64,000 bases of DNA from JBBROS01 sp965213845 (GCA_965213845.1 CBDCAI010000004.1:868001-932000); one strand, 5' to 3'. Shown: positions 25,401-34,100, numbered from the stretch's first letter. The notes: generated by a model not told the origin, from the sequence alone. Numbers and translations: made by a program.

Positions 25401-28214
25401 GTGGGCCGGACCCAGACGGTGAAGGTGGACCTGTTCGTGGCGGGGAACACGCCGGTGACGTGGCAGTCGCCGCCCGCGCAGACGGTGACGGTCAGCACGG
25501 ACAAGGACCGCTACGACCCCGGCGAGACCGCCACCTTGTTGATCCAGAGCCCCTTCCAGTCCGGCCGCGCCCTGGCCGTGGTCGAGGAGCCGGAGAACCG
25601 GTTCCGCTACGACTGGGTGGAGATCGCCAACGGGTTCGGGCGGTATGCCGTGCCGATCCGAATGGTTCAGGTTCCGAAGCTGACGGTGCATTTCCTGCTG
25701 ATGCGCGGCCGTCTGCCGGGTGCGCTGAACCCGGCGGCACCGTTCGACCAGGGCAAGCCGGTCACGCTGGCGGCCACGGCGGGGATCACCGTGAACCCGA
25801 CCGAAAACAGGCTCATCGTGACGTTCGAGGCGCCAGCCCAGGTCCGGCCGGCGCAGGAGTTCGACCTGGTGCTGCGCCTGTCCGACGCGGCGGGGCGGCC
25901 CGTTTCGGGCGAGGCGACGGTGTGGATGGTGGACCAGGCGGTCCTCGCGCTGGCGAAGGAACAACCGCTCGACCCGCTCCCGGCGTTCATCGTCGATCGG
26001 CCCGCGCGGATGGTGGCGCGTGACACGCGCAACATGGCCTTCGGCGTGATCCCGTTGGCGGAGGCGCCGGGCGGGGACGAAGCCGGGGATTTCGGGATGG
26101 AGAACATCTCGGTCCGCAAGAACTTCACCCCGGTGCCGTTGTACGAGCCGCGGGTGAAGGTGGGACCGGACGGCATGGCCCGCATCCATGTGAAGCTGCC
26201 GGACACGCTGACGGTGTTCATGCTGCGCGCCAAGGCGGTCAGCAGGCCGGACCGGTTCGGGTTCGGCACCGGGCAGATGCGGGTGCGGCAGCCGATCGTG
26301 GCGCAGCCGGTCCTGCCGCGCTTCGTGCGGCCGGGGGACCGGTTCACGGCGGGGCTGATCGGGCGGATCGTGGAGGGGCCTGGCGGGGCGGGGCGCGCGA
26401 CGATCTCGCTCGACAACCTGCAGGTGCAGGGCGCGGCGGAGCAGGCGGTGACCTGGGATGGGCAGCGGCCGGCCCGCACCGACTACACGCTCGACGTGCC
26501 GGAGCCGGCTGCCGACGCGACGACCGCCCGGGTTCGGTTCCTGCTGCAGCGCACGGCGGACCGGGCGGGCGACGCGATCCAGGTGGACCTGCCGATCCGT
26601 CCGGACCGGCCGGTCGTGCATCGGCAGGATTTCCTGGTCGGCGGCACGGGCGGCACGCTGACGATCGCACCGCCGGCGCTGGCGGTGCGCCCGGCCAGCT
26701 ATGCCCGCACGGTGACGCTGGCCGCCGACCCGATGGTGACGCGGCTGATCACGGCCGCAGGTCTTCTGACGCGGCCCATGGTGGGCGGCGTGGAGCAGCG
26801 GATGGCGTTGGCGCGGGGGGAGCTGGCGTTGCTGCCGTTCACGCCGCTGTTGGACGCGACCGGGCTGCGGGACCGCATGGCAACCGACGTCGCGGCGGCG
26901 ATCGCTGCGGTCAGGCTGTCGACCGATGATGACGGGCTGGTCGGGTTCTTCCCGAAGACACCGGGCGCGGTGTGGCTGACCGCGACCGCCTATCGCGTGC
27001 TGGTGGGGGCGGGACGCGCCGGGCTGCCGGTGGACAAGGCGATGACGGAGCGGATGGCGAAAGTGCTGACCGCGGCGTTGCGCAGCGACTACCCGCACTT
27101 GATGACCGGTGCGGAGTTGTTCGACCGGGTGAGCGCGCTGCTCGCGTTGGCCGATGGCGGCCAGGTGTCGACGGAGTATGCGACGGAGCTGGCGCGGCGC
27201 GTGCCGGAGTTGCGGACCGGTGCGGCTGCGGATGTGGCGGTCGTGTTGTCGCGTTTGCCGGCGGCCGACCAGCGGCTGTTGCCGCAGGTGCTGGATGCGG
27301 TGTGGGGCCGGGTCAACCTGCTGGCGCGGGACGGGCGGCCGACCTATGCCGGACTGACGGACAGCCCGGCCACGGCGCGAATCCTGCCGTCGGAGGCGCG
27401 GAGCCTGGCGCAGGTGACTCAGGCGGTGGCGACGGCGACCCCGGGCGATCCGCGGCTGGCGGTGCTGCGCAGTGGGCTGCTGACGCTTGCGGGCGCTGAC
27501 GGTTGGGGCAGCACGAACGCCGATGCGGCGGCGCTGGAGGCGCTGGCGGCCGCCTGGCAGGCGCCGGCGAACGCCGCGGCGGTCACGATCGGGCTGCCGG
27601 ACCGTCGGGTGGCCGGCACGCTGGATCGGCTGCATCCGCTGGTGCAGGCCCGCACGGCGCAGACGGGGCCGGTGCAGGTGCAGGCCCCGGCGGGGACCGC
27701 GGTGCTGACGGCCACGCAGTATGTGCCGGCCCAGCCCGGCGCCCAGGCGCAGGCGGACCAGCACGGCTTCGCCCTGACACGCACGCTGTTCAAGGTGAAC
27801 GGCACTGGGCCCATGACCCGGCTGCAGCCTGATACGGACGGCATCATCCGGCTGGCCGTGGGCGATGTGGTGGAGGAGCTGGCGGAGCTGGTCAGCGATG
27901 CCGACCAGCCGCAGGTCGCGATGGTGCTGCCCCTGGCCGCCGGGATGGAGCCGCTGAACCCCGCCCTCGCCACGGCCACGGCAGACGCGCAGCCATCCGC
28001 CGGCCCGAGCCTGACGCCGAGCTGGGCCAGCTATGCCGATGACGCGGTGACGGCGGTCTGGCTGCAACTGCCGCGCGGCACCTATGGGCTGCGGACGCGG
28101 ATGCGGGCGACGATCCCCGGCAGCTTCACGCAGCCGCCGGCGACGGCTGCGATGCTGTATGCCCCGGGGACGTATGGCAGCACCGGCGGCACGCGGATCG
28201 TGATCGCCCGGTGA
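22458..28214 (+). CDS. Bacterial alpha-2-macroglobulin family protein lacking the thioester cysteine
   Basis: A 1,918-residue exported alpha-2-macroglobulin. It has a signal-like N-terminus (LVLGLLLASASLRPGVAQ), the MG2 signature CHVFTERPIYRPEEPV at about residue 645, and the macroglobulin core ending near FGMENISVRKNFTPVPLYEP. The C-terminal part has the alpha-helical thioester-domain layout. The thioester site, which reads GC.EQ in E. coli YfhM-type proteins, is GGVEQ here (residues 1443-1447). The cysteine is therefore replaced by Gly1444 while the Glu-Gln pair remains. Covalent trapping of proteases is thus not expected, as in the YfaS type. It overlaps the upstream giant gene by four bases and is followed after seven bases by pbpC, the classic neighbour of these protease-trap genes. 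Confidence 0.93.
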   Translation: MMRMNGSGWSLVLGLLLASASLRPGVAQVPPVLDRLQRADGAKLVPDRFLRRWDPVTVLFDRDAGPADGGPEDAPERLVGLVPAKPGAWTWLGPRTLQFRPTEPWEPLRRQVVRLGGADTTLVPLLSPPTATGPTDAVNGTTDLDTVSLTFPQPVDAAVLARLLTIELTGQAGPARPVRLSPTEYDVRALERSARSEQQTYLVALRRPVPDGQVATLRLRLSDEPGLDDHIFELALRSAVPFRLSDTYCGDGYGHTLVDDVTVCDPAGDGSDVRQAGKLRQAVLQFTGMPQALTVVQARDLLRITPPVDSLKVESAGDNELRMTAAFESGTTYEIAVAAGSLRDGRGRVLGAGFAKRVRFNAALPRLAWDVPQGIVERLGPQMVPLNGRGYERADVRVVPIDPLSRDFWPFPSGGLATNDGRAPPLPGNEPERYQDAGPIDGDAMAARIGALGSPAVSELLPLPLKRGGLDSKFGLDLKPSFARIAGDGAPGTYLVGLRAVDGVLRHWARIQVTDLVLTAVEDVDRVRFAVTSLSGAQPVPGAQIRLEGLRDGAFTTLAQGTTGADGGWTLVAPLDKGRDGTSAGPRRIVVTKADDTLVLEPGVQGQGRSPQQYADGTWSKPGSAWLGWIAAPVADRRPKPRTLCHVFTERPIYRPEEPVLIAGMIRRYEAGGLSFASGSGQVLVTGPGEQEWRLPVTLDELGGFHVKFDAKTEATGDYAIQYQPGAGTAKGEGCGGITVKKEAYRLPTFEAVLSAPARVPLDAPFSVDLLARFFAGGLLSERPVTWRVTQFPYVWTPPNRDGFLFSSDSRFSGDGTFRTSPVLSREVKTDAGGSAQLTLDPTQEPTAQPRTYLVEATVTGDDDLQVRSTQRIVALPPFVLGVKQPRTLTDLGPVVPDVVALDGEGNAVSGLRMTVKLVHRQWNSMLQASDFAQGSAKYQTEVVDETVAERQVTSGAQPIPVSFGVSDAGVYVVEVSAQDKVGRTQTVKVDLFVAGNTPVTWQSPPAQTVTVSTDKDRYDPGETATLLIQSPFQSGRALAVVEEPENRFRYDWVEIANGFGRYAVPIRMVQVPKLTVHFLLMRGRLPGALNPAAPFDQGKPVTLAATAGITVNPTENRLIVTFEAPAQVRPAQEFDLVLRLSDAAGRPVSGEATVWMVDQAVLALAKEQPLDPLPAFIVDRPARMVARDTRNMAFGVIPLAEAPGGDEAGDFGMENISVRKNFTPVPLYEPRVKVGPDGMARIHVKLPDTLTVFMLRAKAVSRPDRFGFGTGQMRVRQPIVAQPVLPRFVRPGDRFTAGLIGRIVEGPGGAGRATISLDNLQVQGAAEQAVTWDGQRPARTDYTLDVPEPAADATTARVRFLLQRTADRAGDAIQVDLPIRPDRPVVHRQDFLVGGTGGTLTIAPPALAVRPASYARTVTLAADPMVTRLITAAGLLTRPMVGGVEQRMALARGELALLPFTPLLDATGLRDRMATDVAAAIAAVRLSTDDDGLVGFFPKTPGAVWLTATAYRVLVGAGRAGLPVDKAMTERMAKVLTAALRSDYPHLMTGAELFDRVSALLALADGGQVSTEYATELARRVPELRTGAAADVAVVLSRLPAADQRLLPQVLDAVWGRVNLLARDGRPTYAGLTDSPATARILPSEARSLAQVTQAVATATPGDPRLAVLRSGLLTLAGADGWGSTNADAAALEALAAAWQAPANAAAVTIGLPDRRVAGTLDRLHPLVQARTAQTGPVQVQAPAGTAVLTATQYVPAQPGAQAQADQHGFALTRTLFKVNGTGPMTRLQPDTDGIIRLAVGDVVEELAELVSDADQPQVAMVLPLAAGMEPLNPALATATADAQPSAGPSLTPSWASYADDAVTAVWLQLPRGTYGLRTRMRATIPGSFTQPPATAAMLYAPGTYGSTGGTRIVIAR

Positions 28215-28221
28215 GGGGCAG

Positions 28222-30366
28222 GTGAGACTCCCGTGGGGCGCTGCGGTTCGGCTGGCGGCGGCGCTGGCCGTCGCCGCGATAGCGACCGCATCGGTCCAGG
28301 CCGCCGCCGATGTGCGGCTGGCAGCACCCGACGCGACGTCGTACGTGACGGACCGGAACGGCCTGTTCGTCACGCAGGCCGGGCACGAGACGCGCCGGGC
28401 CAGCGGGGGCATGCAGGTGGAGTACGGCTACTGGCCGGTCGTGCCGCCCGACCTGGTCGTGCGGGCCACGCTGGGGCTGGAGGACCGGCGGTTCTGGTGG
28501 CATCCCGGGGTCGATCCCATCGCGGTGGCGCGGGCCGTCTGGCAGCACGCCTGGTCCGGCCGTGGCTCCGGCGGATCGACGATCGCGATGCAGGTGGTGC
28601 GGATGCAGCATCCTCGGCCGCGGACGCTGTGGTCGAAGGCGATCGAGGCCGGGGCGGCGGTGGCGATCACGCTGCGCTACGGGCGCGCGGCGGTGCTGGC
28701 GCAGTACCTCCGCCTGGTTCCATATGGCGAGGGCAGCCACGGCATCGCCCATGCCGCGCGCTGGTATTTCGATCGGCCGGCCGCGGATCTGGGCCCGGCG
28801 CAGGTCGCGTTGCTCGCCGCCATCCCGCAGGCACCTGGCCTGCTGTCATTGCGGCAGGGGGTCGCACCTGCGCGGCTGGCGCGGACCCGCGCACGGGCCA
28901 GCCGCGCGGTGATGGCCATGGGGCTGCCGCCCGAGGCGAAGACCGAGGCCTTGCGCGTGCTCGCGACCATCGAACCCCGGCCGGCGCCCCGCCGCCCCAC
29001 AGACCTGCTGCTCGCGCTGCGGATCCGGAACATGGCCGATCAGCGGGGCGGCGGGGTGGTGCGCGCCTCGATCGACCTTGCCCTGCAGGAGCGGGTGCGG
29101 CGCCAGACTGCGGCCCACCTGGTGGAGTGGCGGCGGGACGGGGCGCAGCAGGCCGCGGTGATGGTGGTTCGGCGGCAGGACCGGTCCGTGCTGGTCAGCC
29201 TGGGGGCTGTCGGCACGGGCATCGGCCATGACATCGACTTCACGCGCGCATTGCGGTCGCCGGGCAGCACGCTGAAGCCGTTCCTGTATGCGCAGGGGCT
29301 CGAGGCCGGGCTGATTGCGCCGCAGGATGTGGTGGCCGACCTGCCGGACCGCGCATCGGGCATCAACAACGCCGACCACGACTTCCTGGGCACCCTGTTG
29401 CCCCGGCAGGCGCTGGCCAACTCCCGCAACGTGCCGGCCACCAACCTGCTGCGCCGCATCGGCCTGACCACCGCCTTCAACGCGTTTCGCCGCCTGGGCC
29501 TGCACCGGCTGGATGGTCCCGCCGAGCGCTTCGGCCTGGCCATGGTGATCGGCGCGCTGCCGACCAGCCTGGAGCGGTTGATGCGCGCGTATGCCACGCT
29601 GGCCGATGACGGGTTGGACCGCGGCCTGGCCTGGTTCAAGGCGGAGCCGGAGACCCCGCGACGCGTGCTGTCGGTCGATGCGGCGCGGCTGGTGGGGCGG
29701 TTTCTCAGCGACCCGCTGGCCCGGCTGCCGTCGTTCCCGCGCTATGGCTCGTCGGAGTTCCCCTTCGCCGTGGCGCTGAAGACCGGGACGTCGCAGGGGT
29801 ATCGGGACGCGTGGACGCTGGCGTGGTCACGCGACTATGTGGTGGGCGTGTGGGTGGGCCGGGCCGATGCCGGACCGATGACGCGGCTGAGCGGAAGCCG
29901 GGCGGCAGCGGGCCTGGCACAGGAGCTGATGCTGCGCATGCATGGCAGCGGGCGAGCGGACCTGGTGGCGGGCGAGTTCGCGGCGCCCCCGGGGCGGGTG
30001 GCGACGGAGCTCTGTGTGGCGGGCGAGGGCACGGGGTGCAGCCAGACCACGACCGAATGGGTGCTGCCGTCCGGCGCGGCTCCCATGCTTCGGCCCCCAC
30101 CCCGCCTGGCGATCGTGCGCCCCGACGACAACCTGCATGTCTGGCGCAACCCGGACCTGCCGCCAGCCATGAACCGCATGGTGCTGCGCGCGACCGCCGA
30201 GCCGCCGGTGCCGCAGATCGTCTGGCTGGTGAACGGACAGCCGGTGTCCGTCCTGGCGCCCGATGCGCCGCTGGTATGGACGATGACGCCCGGGCGGACC
30301 CGGTTTCAGGTGCGGCTGCCCTTGCAGGAGACCGCATCATCGCCGGTGACGGTCGTCGTCGAGTAA
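28222..30366 (+). CDS. pbpC: Penicillin-binding protein 1C (bifunctional peptidoglycan synthase)
   Basis: A 714-residue class A penicillin-binding protein of the PBP1C type, probably starting at GTG seven bases after the macroglobulin stop. The transglycosylase domain has the catalytic Glu87 in LGLEDRRFWWHPGVD and the follow-up motif GSGGSTIAMQVVRMQ. The transpeptidase domain has S349-T-L-K352 (GSTLKP), S401-R-N403, and K520-T-G-T-S. All key residues are present. A C-terminal BiPBP_C domain ends the protein (LVNGQPVSVLAP). It polymerises and cross-links peptidoglycan at the inner membrane. Pairing with an alpha-2-macroglobulin is conserved in many Gram-negatives, where the pair is thought to act in envelope repair and defence. 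Confidence 0.95.
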   Translation: MRLPWGAAVRLAAALAVAAIATASVQAAADVRLAAPDATSYVTDRNGLFVTQAGHETRRASGGMQVEYGYWPVVPPDLVVRATLGLEDRRFWWHPGVDPIAVARAVWQHAWSGRGSGGSTIAMQVVRMQHPRPRTLWSKAIEAGAAVAITLRYGRAAVLAQYLRLVPYGEGSHGIAHAARWYFDRPAADLGPAQVALLAAIPQAPGLLSLRQGVAPARLARTRARASRAVMAMGLPPEAKTEALRVLATIEPRPAPRRPTDLLLALRIRNMADQRGGGVVRASIDLALQERVRRQTAAHLVEWRRDGAQQAAVMVVRRQDRSVLVSLGAVGTGIGHDIDFTRALRSPGSTLKPFLYAQGLEAGLIAPQDVVADLPDRASGINNADHDFLGTLLPRQALANSRNVPATNLLRRIGLTTAFNAFRRLGLHRLDGPAERFGLAMVIGALPTSLERLMRAYATLADDGLDRGLAWFKAEPETPRRVLSVDAARLVGRFLSDPLARLPSFPRYGSSEFPFAVALKTGTSQGYRDAWTLAWSRDYVVGVWVGRADAGPMTRLSGSRAAAGLAQELMLRMHGSGRADLVAGEFAAPPGRVATELCVAGEGTGCSQTTTEWVLPSGAAPMLRPPPRLAIVRPDDNLHVWRNPDLPPAMNRMVLRATAEPPVPQIVWLVNGQPVSVLAPDAPLVWTMTPGRTRFQVRLPLQETASSPVTVVVE

Positions 30367-30432
30367 GAAGTGCTCTGATCGAACGGACCGCGATCCCGCA
30401 TACCGTGTCCGAGACGACCGAACCGAGGGCCC

Positions 30433-31431
30433 ATGGCTGAAATCACCCGCTTCTTCGCCTACCGCCATCTGCGCAGCGAGGCCTCGAGCCACGTCGTGGT
30501 GTTCCGCCGCGGCCGGCAGGTGCGATCCGGCCGGGGACTTGCGTTCTGGTTCAACCGCATCCGCACCAGCATCATGGAAATCCCGGCCGACGACCGCGAC
30601 ACGGATTTCGTGTTCCAGGCCCGGTCGCGCGACTACCAGGTGGTCACGGTCCAGGGCACCATCACCTGGCGTGCGGCAGAGCCCGATGCGCTGGCGGCGC
30701 GGGTGGACTTCACCATCGACCTGCGCACCGGGCGGCTGCGCACGGACCCGCTGGACCGGATCGCCAGCCTGCTGATCGGGCTGTCGCAGTATCAGGCGGC
30801 CCGCTACGTGGAGCACCGGACGGTCAGCGACCTGCTGGCGGAAGGGGCGGCGCCCGTGCAGGACGGCATCGCTGCGGCCCTCGCCGCCGATCCGCGGCTG
30901 CGGGAGATGGGCCTGTCCGTCGTGACGGTGCGGATCGCAGGCTTGAGCCCGAGCGCGGAGCTGGCCCGGGCCCTGGAGACGCCGACCTTCGAGCGGGCGC
31001 AGGGCGTAGCGGACGAAGCGTCGTTCACGCGCAGGGCGCAGGCGGTGGAGAAGGAGCGCGCGATCGCGGAAAACGAGCTTTCGACCAAGGTGGAGCTGGC
31101 CCGGCGGCAGGCCGCGCTGATCGCGCAGGAAGACGAGAACGCCCGGCGCGTGGCCGAGGGCCAGGCCGAGGCCGGACGGATCGGCGCGGCGGCCGAGGCC
31201 GCCCGGATTCGCCTGGTGGAAGCGGCCCGCAACGGGGCCGAGGGCGAGCGCCTGGCGCTGCTGCAGGGCGTCGATCCCGCCGTGCTGCAAACGCTGACAT
31301 TGCGTGCCTTCGCCGAGAAGTTGACCAGGATCGAAACGCTCAACGTCACGCCTGACCTGACGGCTGCCGTGCGCGGGCTGCTGCAGGCCGCTCCGCCCGA
31401 CGCATCCCGGAGCGGCCCCGGGGGCCGATGA
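30433..31431 (+). CDS. SPFH (band 7) domain protein
   Basis: A 332-residue protein of the SPFH/prohibitin-flotillin superfamily. Residues about 10-190 form the SPFH domain, containing VVFRRGRQVRSGRGLAFWFN and FVFQARSRDYQVVTVQGTI. A long Ala/Glu/Arg-rich coiled coil at about 195-285 holds KERAIAENELSTKVELARRQ and ARRVAEGQAEAGRIGAAAEA. No N-terminal membrane segment is visible, so membrane attachment would come from partners or the SPFH domain itself. The ATGA overlap with the next gene couples it to a membrane-anchored NAD-kinase-fold protein. SPFH proteins form large membrane-associated assemblies. The gene follows pbpC by 66 bases. Confidence 0.9.
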   Translation: MAEITRFFAYRHLRSEASSHVVVFRRGRQVRSGRGLAFWFNRIRTSIMEIPADDRDTDFVFQARSRDYQVVTVQGTITWRAAEPDALAARVDFTIDLRTGRLRTDPLDRIASLLIGLSQYQAARYVEHRTVSDLLAEGAAPVQDGIAAALAADPRLREMGLSVVTVRIAGLSPSAELARALETPTFERAQGVADEASFTRRAQAVEKERAIAENELSTKVELARRQAALIAQEDENARRVAEGQAEAGRIGAAAEAARIRLVEAARNGAEGERLALLQGVDPAVLQTLTLRAFAEKLTRIETLNVTPDLTAAVRGLLQAAPPDASRSGPGGR

Positions 31432-32567
31432 CACCGCATGAGGCCCAGGGCGCGCTTGCGCCGCGCCTGGTTCTGGTGACCCGGGAGACGGAATATGACG
31501 GGCTGATGGCCCGGCACGCCACGCGGGGCCAGGCCGCCGCCTTCCTGCAGCGCCGGGCCCAGTCTCTGGACGGGTTGGACGCCCAGCGGCACCGCATGCA
31601 GGCGATGCTGGCGGAGATCCGGGCCGCCGTCCCGAAGGGGTGGCGCATCGCGGCGGTGCGCCGCGCGGAACTGGACCGGTTTCTGTTCGCCCCCGAGGAC
31701 ATCGTGGTCGCGGTGGGACAGGACGGCCTGGTCGCCAACCTGGCGAAGTATCTGGACGGACAGCCGGTGATCGGCGTGAACGGCGACCCCGCCCGAAACC
31801 CGGGTGTCCTGGTGCCGCACACGGCGGCTGCGGCAGCGCGGTTGTTGCAGCAGGCCGCGACCGGTCCCTTGCCGACCGAGGGGCGCACGATGGTGCGGGC
31901 GGAGCTGGATGACGGTCAGGTGCTGCTGGCGTTGAACGAGGTCTTCGTGGGCCACGCCAGCCACCAGTCCGCCCGTTACAGCCTGACCTATGCCGGCAAG
32001 GAGGAGGCGCAGTCGTCATCCGGCCTGATCGTTGCCAGTGGCACCGGCGCCACCGGCTGGGCGTTGTCGATCAGCCGGGCGACCGGTGTGGCGGTCGACG
32101 TCTCGCCGGATGAGCCGGCGGCGATGTTCCTGGTGCGGGAGCCCTGGCCGAGCCGGGCGACGGGGATCGGGCTCACCTCCGGGCGGCTGGCCCAGGGCGA
32201 TGTGCTGCTGGTGGTGTCACGCATGAACGAGGGCGGCGTGGTGTTCGCCGACGGCATGGAGGCCGACCGGCTGGACTTCGCCTGGGGGCGAACGCTGCGG
32301 CTGACGGTGGATCAGCGGCAGCTGCGCTTCGTTCCCGGTGCCCCGCGCCCCCGGACGGCCGCCCCCTCGATGCGTCTCGCGACAGCGTCCCGCCGTGCTG
32401 CGGCGGCACCCCGGCAGTCCGTTCCGGCCACTGCGCCGCCTGTCTCGACGGTTGCACCCGTCGGGCCACGATCCCTGAAGGCCCGCCTGATCTGGCTGAT
32501 GCTGTCGTTGGTGTTGGCGTTCTGGTTGATGCAGAAGGCCGTGACGTTGATCGTCGGCCAGCTCTGA
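31428..32567 (+). CDS. NAD-kinase-fold protein with a C-terminal membrane anchor
   Basis: A 379-residue protein whose central part resembles ATP-NAD kinase. FAPEDIVVAVGQDGLVANLA at about residues 87-106 corresponds to the GGDG nucleotide motif, with Gly-Gln-Asp-Gly here. Downstream, SSSGLIVASGTGATGWALS matches the conserved tGSTGWa..a element. The N-terminal 70 residues are helical and family-specific. After a Pro/Ala-rich stretch, a single hydrophobic segment (LIWLMLSLVLAFWLMQKAV) ends the protein, giving a tail-anchored topology. The altered GGDG motif leaves true NAD kinase activity open. Overlap with the SPFH gene suggests the two work as a membrane complex. Confidence 0.78.
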   Translation: MTPHEAQGALAPRLVLVTRETEYDGLMARHATRGQAAAFLQRRAQSLDGLDAQRHRMQAMLAEIRAAVPKGWRIAAVRRAELDRFLFAPEDIVVAVGQDGLVANLAKYLDGQPVIGVNGDPARNPGVLVPHTAAAAARLLQQAATGPLPTEGRTMVRAELDDGQVLLALNEVFVGHASHQSARYSLTYAGKEEAQSSSGLIVASGTGATGWALSISRATGVAVDVSPDEPAAMFLVREPWPSRATGIGLTSGRLAQGDVLLVVSRMNEGGVVFADGMEADRLDFAWGRTLRLTVDQRQLRFVPGAPRPRTAAPSMRLATASRRAAAAPRQSVPATAPPVSTVAPVGPRSLKARLIWLMLSLVLAFWLMQKAVTLIVGQL

Positions 32568-32600
32568 TTGCCGGCGCTGCCATGACGGCAGGCCGGTGAT

Positions 32601-32636
32601 CCCGGTGCTGGTCCCGGTGCTGGTCCCAATGCTGGT
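32601..32636. repeat. Three tandem 12-base units between genes
   Basis: The unit cccggtgctggt occurs three times in a row, with the third reading cccaatgctggt. It lies in the 90-base gap between the NAD-kinase-fold gene and the next membrane-protein gene. I see no coding role on either strand. Confidence 0.8.
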
Positions 32637-32657
32637 CCCGGCGGACATGGGGCAACC

Positions 32658-34010
32658 GTGATCGGGTGGGAGAGCCTGGGCATGGTAGGTAGGCTCCTGC
32701 TTAAGCTGTCGCCCGTCATCGCCGTGCTTGCCGTCATAGCGTTCGGCCTGCGGTTCGGGGCCTCCTGGCTGCTCCTGCAGAGGGTGCCCGTCGCGCGGTT
32801 CGACCCCCACGGCTTCGGCCTGTTCGGCGACGCCGTCCAGCTCGCGGCCATGGCGGCTCCGCTGGGCGCACTCCTGTGGTGGATCATCTCCCGCCGGGGT
32901 CCGTGGCGCGGGGTGTTGGCGCCCGCCGCGACGCCCGGCCGCACGGTCTTCTCCGTGCTGATGCTTCTGGTCATCGGGGCGCCGACGCCGGGCCAGGCCT
33001 GGGCCATGATCCTCCTGCCGCTTTCGGCGTGCTGGCCCGTCGTGCTGTCGGCGGTGCTTTGGTTCTGCATCGCCGCGGTGCTGCGCGCCCTCGCCGTGAC
33101 CGGGGCCCGACCCCGGGCCGCGTTCGGCGGCGGACGCCTGGAAGGCACGGTCGCGACCGGCGCCTTGCTGACGGTCGTGTCTCTCCCGTTCGTCTTGGGC
33201 TTCCCCGAGCCGCCGGCGTTCGGGCGCGGCGCGGTCGCCATCCTCGCGGCCTTTGCCGTTCTTGCGACCATCGGCATCAGCTATCGGACGACGGGCACCC
33301 GGCGCATCCGGATCATGCGTCGGGCCGCCCTGCTGCTGGCCGTGACCGTAACCTCCCTCGCGCTGCGTTGGATGCTGTCTGGCGGTCCCATCCTGATGCT
33401 GCCGACGCTCGACCTCCTGCCGAAGCTGTTCGGGCTGGAGGGCGAGGAGATCGGCGATGCCTTCATCTACGAGACCTGGCTGGAGATCTGGCTGGCTTGC
33501 GGTCTGGTGGTCCTGCTGACGGTCAACGCCGCGCGCCGTCTCGGCTTCCGCCTCCGCCATGAAACGGGCACTGCGACCCAGTCGGCGCCCGGCTTGCCGA
33601 ACCCATGGGGCCCTGCCCCACCGGACCCGCCGTGGAACGCGGCCACCCTCCTGCTGGTCCTCGTCGGCTGGGGGATGCTGACCGGTGCGGTGCTCGACGG
33701 GCACGGGACCGCGGCCTTCCTCGTCAGCGCGACCCGTGTGAGCGGCGAGATCGCCGACGACGAGTCGCATCCGCTCATCCGCTTCATCGCCGACGGCGCG
33801 CCCCTGACCTTCCGCCAGAACGGCTTCGTCTCGCGCCCGGTGGGCACCGCGGTTCCGGTCGCGTACCAGTCCGAAGACCCTGCCAGGACGGCGCGGGCCG
33901 ACACCTTCTGGGCCAACTGGAGCGAGGTTCTGGGTTTGGTCTGGATTGGCCTGGGTTTCACCCTGCACCCGTTCTTCGGCTTCCGCGGCACGATCCGGGG
34001 CAGCCGCTGA
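32658..34010 (+). CDS. Multi-pass membrane protein with a DUF3592-like C-terminal domain
   Basis: A protein of up to 450 residues with about eight hydrophobic segments in the first 300 residues (for example PVIAVLAVIAFGLRFGASWL, LAVTVTSLALRWMLSGGPIL and EIWLACGLVVLLTVNAA). The C-terminal region has a membrane segment, a short beta domain (ATRVSGEIADDESHPLIRFI ... VGTAVPVAYQSEDPARTARAD) and a last membrane segment. That tail resembles DUF3592, where a soluble loop lies between two helices. The function is unknown. The frame opens with GTG at 32658; an ATG eight codons later is an alternative start. It is co-directional with the SPFH/NAD-kinase-fold pair. Confidence 0.7.
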   Translation: MIGWESLGMVGRLLLKLSPVIAVLAVIAFGLRFGASWLLLQRVPVARFDPHGFGLFGDAVQLAAMAAPLGALLWWIISRRGPWRGVLAPAATPGRTVFSVLMLLVIGAPTPGQAWAMILLPLSACWPVVLSAVLWFCIAAVLRALAVTGARPRAAFGGGRLEGTVATGALLTVVSLPFVLGFPEPPAFGRGAVAILAAFAVLATIGISYRTTGTRRIRIMRRAALLLAVTVTSLALRWMLSGGPILMLPTLDLLPKLFGLEGEEIGDAFIYETWLEIWLACGLVVLLTVNAARRLGFRLRHETGTATQSAPGLPNPWGPAPPDPPWNAATLLLVLVGWGMLTGAVLDGHGTAAFLVSATRVSGEIADDESHPLIRFIADGAPLTFRQNGFVSRPVGTAVPVAYQSEDPARTARADTFWANWSEVLGLVWIGLGFTLHPFFGFRGTIRGSR

Positions 34011-34100
34011 CTCTCGACACGGCCCAGACCCCGGTGTGTTCTGGCCGCCATACATCGCGGGCTCAGGAGATGCTCATGTCCGGCTCGACCTCCAGCAGCT

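Noticed and set aside
22305..28412. A 2,035-codon minus-strand frame opposite the alpha-2-macroglobulin
   Set aside because: Shadow of a well-supported gene; codon composition is implausible and no motif is present.
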